Shown in pieces: positions 5,578-9,346 of a stretch of DNA of 9,346 nt. The translations under genes were made by a program, and so were the position numbers. The notes beneath the pieces were generated by a model. It saw only the letters and a program-made list of their open reading frames with translations. It was not told where the DNA came from and did no database searches. How positions within the stretch are numbered: the stretch's first letter is position 1; every line of letters begins with the position of its first letter. Origin of the DNA: an uncultured Oscillospiraceae bacterium (GTDB lineage Bacteria > Bacillota > Clostridia > Oscillospirales > Acutalibacteraceae); assembly GCA_900554535.1 (NCBI GenBank), contig USIA01000064.1:1-9346 (forward strand), written 5' to 3'.

Positions 5578-6498
5578 CTATTTATCGTTGATTTTCAGTT
5601 CAAGTATATCCGGACGCGCATAATGTCCGACCACGTCATGCTCCATTTTGCAGGCGGCAGGCAAACTCATGTCGAGCTCTGCATAGATGATGGTTTCTTT
5701 ATCCCAGACCGGTTCTGTCAGATAATGTCCATACGGGTCGATAATACAACTCCCTCCTCTGCAAACAAATTTCGGAAGCCGTGATACGGAATCTATTTCA
5801 TGTATGTCAGAAGGGTATGAGCTGCGTCTGATGATCATATCAGCGTTAACAAAGTAGCACTTGCCTTCTATTGCGATGTGCTGAATGGTAGCCTGCCACT
5901 CTGGATTGTCATTGGTATTCGGTGAAATGTAAATCGTGATACCTTTTTGATAAAGAGCCACACGAGCAAGAGGCATATAACTTTCCCAACAGATCAGACT
6001 GCCTATCGGCCCCCAGGGCGTTGTTGTAACAGGAAAGTATCCCTTATCAGCATCCCCCCATACAACACGTTCGGAACCTGTCGGTTTTAATTTTCTGTGT
6101 ACCTTGTACGATCCATCCGGCTCAAAAATGACATTACTATTATAAAGTGTTCCATTAACGGCATCCCTCTCGGAAAAGCCAAGGCTGATATATGCTCCAG
6201 TTTTCTGAGCTGCCTCTGCAAGCTGCTGAAACTCCGTTTCTCCGGCAACAACAGAGACATCGTAATATCGTTTCCAGTCTTTCCGCCCCTCCTCACTTCG
6301 TTTCCCTATACTGAAGCCAAAATTCATCCCAACAGGGTATCCGGGAATAAAGAGTTCGGGAAAAACGATTATATCTGGCTTTTGTATTGCAGCCTCGTTA
6401 ATACATTGAAGAGCCTTTTTAAGTGAGGCGCTTTTATTAAACATTACAGGTTCTGCTTGTACCAATGCGATTTTACAAATATTTTTTACGTCTTTCAT
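5578..6498 (-). CDS. Nitrilase (carbon-nitrogen hydrolase, branch 1)
   Basis: This is a 306-residue nitrilase-superfamily enzyme, probably a true nitrilase that hydrolyses R-CN to the carboxylic acid and ammonia. The catalytic residues are all present: Glu48 in VFPELFIPGYP, Lys136 in HRKLKPTGSE, the supporting Glu143 in SERVVWGD, and Cys170 in GSLICWESYMPLAR. The C-W-E-S/N-x-x-P-L-x-R form after the Cys is the branch-1 nitrilase/cyanide-hydratase signature rather than that of amidases. Later family blocks are QHIAIEGKCYF and GGSCIIDPYGHYL. The start at 6498 gives the family-standard distance to KIALVQ; its GGAGGGG lies 13 bases upstream, rather far. A GTG at 6573 overlapping the ACT stop would add 25 unlikely residues. 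The gene is downstream of the ACT-domain gene and upstream of the LysR gene. The natural nitrile cannot be read; amino-acid-derived nitriles are a guess. Confidence 0.92.
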   Translation of the reverse strand: MKDVKNICKIALVQAEPVMFNKSASLKKALQCINEAAIQKPDIIVFPELFIPGYPVGMNFGFSIGKRSEEGRKDWKRYYDVSVVAGETEFQQLAEAAQKTGAYISLGFSERDAVNGTLYNSNVIFEPDGSYKVHRKLKPTGSERVVWGDADKGYFPVTTTPWGPIGSLICWESYMPLARVALYQKGITIYISPNTNDNPEWQATIQHIAIEGKCYFVNADMIIRRSSYPSDIHEIDSVSRLPKFVCRGGSCIIDPYGHYLTEPVWDKETIIYAELDMSLPAACKMEHDVVGHYARPDILELKINDK

Positions 6499-6569
6499 GG
6501 CAATAGATTTACCCCTCCTACAAATTGCGATTTGCCGCTCTACACGATTCCCCGATAAATGGGAAGCTG

Positions 6570-6938
6570 TCACTCTATTATTTTGTATCCAGCGTTTTTA
6601 AGCGCTTTTATCGCCTTTTCGCAATTTTCCTTTTTTGTCAAAAGATAGTCCGTATTGTAAGTAGATACTGCAAAAATCGGAATGTTATGATCTGCTAAAA
6701 TCGTTGCAATTTTAGACAGTATTCCGATTAACGAAAATTCCAAAACACCTTGAATCCGAAATGCTTTCCAGCCATCATCACATTGAATTACATTTGGCGG
6801 GACTTCGCTTGTGATACAAACAAGAGATTTTTCCTCGTCCGTCTTTCCGATAAAGCTATACTCGGAATCTAAATTTACAAATGAATAATCTTCTACCTGG
6901 CATACTGAAAATTCTTGATGAATTTTTTTGATCTCCAT
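6570..6938 (-). CDS. ACT domain-containing protein (CASTOR/ACT_7-like)
   Basis: This is a 122-residue protein with no catalytic domain. The C-terminal part from about residue 60 (AFRIQGVLEFSLIGILSKIA, then DHNIPIFAVSTYNTDYLL and KAIKALKNAGYKI) is the ACT fold of the ACT_7/CASTOR type, known to bind amino acids. The N-terminal half (SVCQVEDYSF, SEYSFIGKTDEEKSLVCITS) matches the smaller N-terminal domain usually paired with it. The start at 6938 has a near-perfect AAAGGAGG eight bases upstream. The stop lies 71 bases before the nitrilase start, so the two genes are likely co-transcribed. The context suggests a small-ligand (amino acid) sensor or regulator attached to nitrilase metabolism, but direct partners are unknown. 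The gene is more AT-rich than the flanking MATE genes. It looks complete. Confidence 0.85.
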   Translation of the reverse strand: MEIKKIHQEFSVCQVEDYSFVNLDSEYSFIGKTDEEKSLVCITSEVPPNVIQCDDGWKAFRIQGVLEFSLIGILSKIATILADHNIPIFAVSTYNTDYLLTKKENCEKAIKALKNAGYKIIE

Positions 6939-7042
6939 AATAGTACCTCCTTTAAATATAATTTGTCGCTGTCTCCATTATAGAATAGCCGTTCACTTTA
7001 GGGAAGCAGCAGATGATCCGGCGTAGTGGAGCAGGACGGTGT
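6939..7042 (-). promoter_or_regulatory. Possible promoter upstream of the ACT-nitrilase genes
   Basis: The 104-bp gap between the second MATE gene and the ACT gene contains a perfect TATAAT on the minus strand at 6982-6977. It is 39 bases ahead of the ACT start. The sequence 17 bases upstream (TTCCCT) is a poor -35, so an activator such as the linked LysR protein may be needed (inference). No terminator hairpin follows the MATE gene. Confidence 0.35.
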
Positions 7043-8394
7043 TCATGGCTTTCGGGCCGCCATTGTGGGTTTTGCGATCGCCTTGCGGTAAACGCAAATG
7101 GATAGGATCGCGGTAATCGCTTCCGTGATCCAAAACGCATTCCAGACGCCAACTGCTCCGAAAAGCCTGCTGAGTAAAAGCGCAGCCGGGATGATAACCA
7201 CCACATACCGGCAAAGTGAGATCAGCAATGAGGGAGTCCCTTTCCCCAGTCCCTCCAATGCGCCGGAAGAGGTAACAGAAACCGCAGAGACGATAAACCC
7301 GGCGCCGATGATGCGCAGGGCTGTTTCCCCGGCCTGGATCGTCGCCTCTGTGTGGGTAGCCCCATAAGCTGGCCGGGGATCAGCAGGCATATCACGGTTC
7401 CAAGCACCATAATGATACCACTCATGCACAAGACGATCTTATAAATCTGGCTGACTCTTTTGTTCTCGCCCGCACCGTAGTTATAGCCGATCAAAGGACG
7501 CATCCCTTGCACAATGCCATTCGCCGGCAGATAGATGAAGGTCTGTAATTTGTAATAGATTCCCAAAACCAGAATATACACTTCGGAATATGCTGCCAAA
7601 ATAGCATTGAGCGCCGAAATCAAAAGAGACGGAAGCGCAAGGTTCAAGGTGGCGGGAATGCCGATCGGATACAGCTTCCATACCATTCTTTTGCCGGGCA
7701 GAATGTGCTGCCTGCGGATATGTACGCGGATTGGCCGCACAAAATAAACGACCAGATAAATCGCCAGCGTCAGAGCTTGCCCGATGCCGGTTGCCAGCGC
7801 AGCGCCTTCGATCCCCATTTCCGGGAATGGGCCATAGACAAAAATCAGAACGGGGTCTAAGACAATGTTGGTAATGCACCCGCACATTAGACTTATCATG
7901 GTTGTTTTCATGTTTCCTACTGCCCGAAATATTTTCTCGAATGTTACACCAACAATGATAATCAATGTAAAAGCGAACGTAACAACAGAATAGCGGACGC
8001 CAAGTTCGATCACTGTCTCGGATGAAGTGAACATTCGCAGGAAAACCGGCATGATTGCGATACAGCAGACTGTCATGACAACGCCATGGATCACGGCAAG
8101 CACAAGTCCCTGCGTTGCAGCCTGATCCGCTTTCCTGGTATCTCCAGCGCCCAGATAGAAGGCGGTCACTGCGTTGATCCCCACGCCGAATCCAATTCCG
8201 ACCGCATTGATGAAATTTTGAACCGGGTAAACCAGTGATAACGCCGTCATAGCTTCCTCGCTGATCTGCGCGACGAAAAAGCTGTCCACAATGTTGTAGA
8301 GAGAATTGACCAGCATGGATAAAACCATAGGCAGGGCCATGGATAAAATCAGCGGCAATACCGGTTTTTCTTTCATGAAAGTATCGTTTACCAT
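7043..8394 (-). pseudogene. MATE family efflux transporter, interrupted by a frameshift near 7358
   Basis: The gene opens MVNDTFMKEKPVLPLILSMA and PMVLSMLVNSLYNIVDSFFV, the typical MATE N-terminus. A full N-terminal half follows, including VGVTFEKIFRAVGNMKTTM and NIVLDPVLIFVYGPFPEMG. Past LLIPGQLMGL (to about 7358) the frame leaves the family and stops at 7222. The other frame, from about 7357, carries on with THTEATIQAGETALRIIGAG to the natural end at 7043. The join lacks about four bases (expected L-F-T between MG and HTEA). Restored, the protein would be about 451 residues, normal for MATE. The start is fixed by GGAGG just upstream and by a 7-base overlap with the preceding MATE gene. If the break is real, the product loses the last two to three helices and is probably inactive. 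If it is a sequence error, this is an intact transporter. Confidence 0.85.
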
Positions 8395-9346
8395 TTCTCC
8401 TCCCTGGAACACGTTATTAAGATATTTTTGTGGCGATGCCATGCCATCATCGCGAGAGCAACGAGCAAAGTGGCGGTTTCCGCAACAGGAAATGCAAGCC
8501 AGACCCCGTTCAGCTGAAATAATTTGTCCAGACACCATAAGGCAGGGACAAGGAAAAGAAATTGTCTGCATAATTGAATTGCCATGCTTGAACCTACTTT
8601 TTCCGTCGCCTGAAAATAGGTGGAGACCATGGTGGAGAGGCCGCAAAACAGATAGCTTACCGCCATAATCCGCATGGCGGATATTCCAAAGGAGCGCATG
8701 GCTGCCGACGCCGTAAATAATCCCAAAATCTGTGCCGGAAAGATGGTGACTGCCAATGTTCCCAGTATCATCATACCAGTGACCAAAGCGGCTCCGTATC
8801 GGAACGCTGCATGCAGCCTTTCTCTGTTTCCGGCGCCGTAGTTAAACCGCATGACAGGCAAACAGCCCTGGATCAAGCCGTTTACCGTCATAACGATCAA
8901 CTGCTGCACCTTAAAATACGCACCGAAGAAAGCGATTGCCGTATCGGAATAGGCGACCAGAAAAAAGTTTACAAAAGTCACCATAAAAGAACTAAGGGCA
9001 TTCATAATGAAAGACGGCAGGCCAAGGGTGAAAATACGGCCAATCATCCACTTTTGCAAATGAAATCCTTTGATATTTATCCGCACTTTCTGCTTTTTGC
9101 CCAGCAGCAAGGCAAACGCCAAAATCATGGATAACAAATAGCCCGCAACAGTAGCCACCGCAGCACCACGGATTCCCATAGCCGGAAAAAAACCAATACC
9201 AAAAATTAGGATAGGGTCGAATACAAAATTAACGACCACTCCCGCAATCTGGAACCACATGGGAGCAACCATGTTCCCGGTGGCCTGTATCTCCTGTGCG
9301 CGGTTCTGGAAATTATTCTTCCGATGAGCAGAAGGAAATTGCCAGA
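8388..9346 (-). CDS. MATE family efflux transporter, C-terminal part, start beyond the window
   Basis: This covers roughly the last two thirds of a MATE transporter. Recognisable blocks are IQATGNMVAPMWFQIAG, NFVFDPILIFGIGFFPAMG, LGLPSFIMNALSSFMVTF, and GLIQGCLPVMRFNYGAGN (the second-half signature), with a hydrophobic C-terminus ending CSREEKW. About 295 residues from 9272 are clearly MATE. The first 25 codons at the window edge (WQFPSAHRKNNFQNRAQ) are open but unusually polar where a helix is expected. A neighbouring frame reads GNFLLLIGRIISRTA, so another frameshift near 9300 is possible. Its stop overlaps the next MATE start as ATGGTAA, so the two are translationally coupled. The two adjacent proteins resemble each other and the layout suggests duplication. 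Substrates are unknown. Confidence 0.88.
   Translation of the reverse strand, partial: WQFPSAHRKNNFQNRAQEIQATGNMVAPMWFQIAGVVVNFVFDPILIFGIGFFPAMGIRGAAVATVAGYLLSMILAFALLLGKKQKVRINIKGFHLQKWMIGRIFTLGLPSFIMNALSSFMVTFVNFFLVAYSDTAIAFFGAYFKVQQLIVMTVNGLIQGCLPVMRFNYGAGNRERLHAAFRYGAALVTGMMILGTLAVTIFPAQILGLFTASAAMRSFGISAMRIMAVSYLFCGLSTMVSTYFQATEKVGSSMAIQLCRQFLFLVPALWCLDKLFQLNGVWLAFPVAETATLLVALAMMAWHRHKNILITCSREEKW

Noticed and set aside
6499..6573. GTG start at 6573 for the nitrilase, overlapping the ACT stop
   Set aside because: It adds 25 residues unlike the family N-terminus and has no good ribosome binding site. The ATG at 6498 places the KIALVQ strand at the normal distance.
7340..7375. Programmed ribosomal frameshift in the second MATE gene
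   Set aside because: No slippery heptamer or downstream pseudoknot is visible, and the join lacks about one codon of expected sequence. A deletion or sequence error explains it better.

Overview
The window reads as chromosomal DNA from a mid-GC Firmicute, probably a gut-type Clostridia (Lachnospiraceae or Oscillospiraceae range). The reasons are strong AGGAGG-type ribosome binding sites, one consensus sigma-A promoter (TTGACA-16-TATAAT), and protein families that resemble clostridial members. This taxonomic call is inference. Every gene I can support lies on the minus strand, so transcription runs from high to low coordinates.

In transcription order, the right end (about 9346-7043) holds two tandem MATE-family transporters. 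The first is cut by the window edge. It overlaps the start of the second by 7 bases. The second carries a frameshift near 7358. Next comes an ACT-domain protein (6938-6570), a branch-1 nitrilase with an intact Glu-Lys-Cys triad (6498-5578) and a LysR-type regulator (5463-4567). These look like a small nitrile-hydrolysis module with its own amino-acid-sensing-like protein and regulator.

After about 290 bp without a recognisable gene (4276-4566, containing a 10-bp hairpin) comes the best-defined regulatory unit. It is a consensus promoter, two overlapping ATTAAG-N6-CTTAAT operators, an ArsR-family repressor with Cys residues in its tail (4200-3841) and a third MATE transporter (3857-2514). The repressor and transporter genes overlap by 17 bp. 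An autoregulated repressor-efflux pair is the natural reading.

The left part has a GNAT acetyltransferase (2341-1817), a 168-bp gap dense in palindromes, a LysE/RhtB amino-acid exporter (1648-1061) and, 18 bp on, a stand-alone B3/4 tRNA-editing-like domain protein (1042-362). It then has a 32-codon ORF whose first 16 residues match the N-terminus of phosphoserine aminotransferase SerC (332-234). The stop of that ORF overlaps the start of a DegT/DnrJ/EryC1-type aminotransferase, which is frameshifted near position 74 and runs off the left edge.

Three reading-frame breaks (near 74, near 7358 and possibly near 9300) are all of the type 'one base missing modulo 3'. Together with the SerC-like fragment, this points to either local gene decay or imperfect sequence/assembly. 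The other seven genes are intact. I found no RNA genes, insertion sequences, CRISPR arrays or phage genes.
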